Origin: Thiorhodovibrio frisius
Lineage (GTDB): Bacteria > Pseudomonadota > Gammaproteobacteria > Chromatiales > Chromatiaceae
Length of the DNA: 64,000 nucleotides
Direction: 5' to 3'
NCBI RefSeq assembly: GCF_033954835.1
Contig: NZ_CP121471.1
Coordinates: 1,606,501-1,670,500, forward strand
Shown: piece after piece, positions 63,918 through 64,000 of the stretch
Position numbering within the stretch: the first letter of the stretch is position 1
Layout: every line of letters starts with the position of its first letter
The notes under the pieces: generated by a model
What the model was told of the DNA's origin: nothing
The model's database searches: none
What the model saw: the letters and a program-made list of their open reading frames with translations, nothing else
Made by a program: the position numbers and the translations under genes

Positions 63918-64000
63918 TTAGCCAGTAGTCGCGGACACCAAACCTGCCGGCAGCTTAAAGGTCCCGAAATTGATGATGAAGTGGCAGAGAATGGACGCGA
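63918..64000 (-). CDS. C-terminal end of a protein, truncated by window edge
   Basis: The frame open to the edge ends ASILCHFIINFGTFKLPAG then LVSATTG and stop. The HFIINFGTF part resembles the last helix of CPBP-type membrane proteases, but too little is visible to name it. Confidence 0.3.
   Translation of the reverse strand, partial: ASILCHFIINFGTFKLPAGLVSATTG

Overview
The window is GC-rich DNA from a gammaproteobacterium. The core genes (complete F-type ATP synthase operon, glmS-glmU, sucA-sucB, hemC-hemD, algZ-algR, a mltD/yafS/rnhA/dnaQ neighbourhood, 6S RNA before ygfA) are arranged as in that class. nifJ, a CCE_0567/Rop-like small protein and an octaheme tetrathionate-reductase-family cytochrome suggest an anaerobic or phototrophic sulfur bacterium such as a Chromatiaceae member. 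That assignment is an inference from gene content, not a phylogeny.

Region by region. 1-9 kb: a membrane protein cut by the edge, rlmL, oxyR, a SulP transporter with a tandem universal stress protein, a methyltransferase, a lipoprotein and small genes. 9.3-23.6 kb: a rearranged accessory region (below). 23.8-34.8 kb: rimI, nifJ with a dihydroorotate-dehydrogenase-like gene, a LysM lytic transglycosylase, and an octaheme cytochrome c with its membrane cytochrome b. 35-51.8 kb: hemD-hemC, algR-algZ, argH, a glycosyltransferase pair, sucB-sucA, ycgR, glmS, glmU. 51.9-59.3 kb: the atp operon. 59.5-64 kb: ygfA with 6S RNA upstream, a lytic transglycosylase, a YafS-like methyltransferase, rnhA and dnaQ.

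The main discovery is a diversity-generating retroelement (DGR) at 12.4-15.2 kb on the minus strand. It contains a reverse transcriptase with the DGR-type IGNLTSQ and YVDD motifs, an Avd-like four-helix accessory protein overlapping it, a 123-bp template repeat (TR, 12468-12590), and an exported PEGA plus FGE/C-type-lectin-fold target protein whose C-terminus is the variable repeat (VR1, 14115-14237). A second full-length target gene with its own VR2 (21266-21388) lies 7 kb away in a partial duplication that lost the reverse transcriptase, the TR and the end of Avd. VR2 differs from the TR at 8 positions, all TR adenines on the coding strand. VR1 differs at 15, of which 14 are TR adenines. Each VR is followed by a 9-bp-stem hairpin with a GATA loop, as expected of a DGR target-recognition hairpin. 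So one reverse transcriptase and template could diversify two receptors, one in cis and one in trans.

The duplication can be read in detail. vapC fragments flank the first cassette, and an intact vapBC follows the second. An ABC-F gene is complete in the first copy and collapsed in the second. A small gene occurs three times. AT-rich genes of foreign appearance (16.3-19.5 kb) lie between the copies. The window also holds a three-member family of palindromic intergenic elements and several 15-bp tandem repeats.
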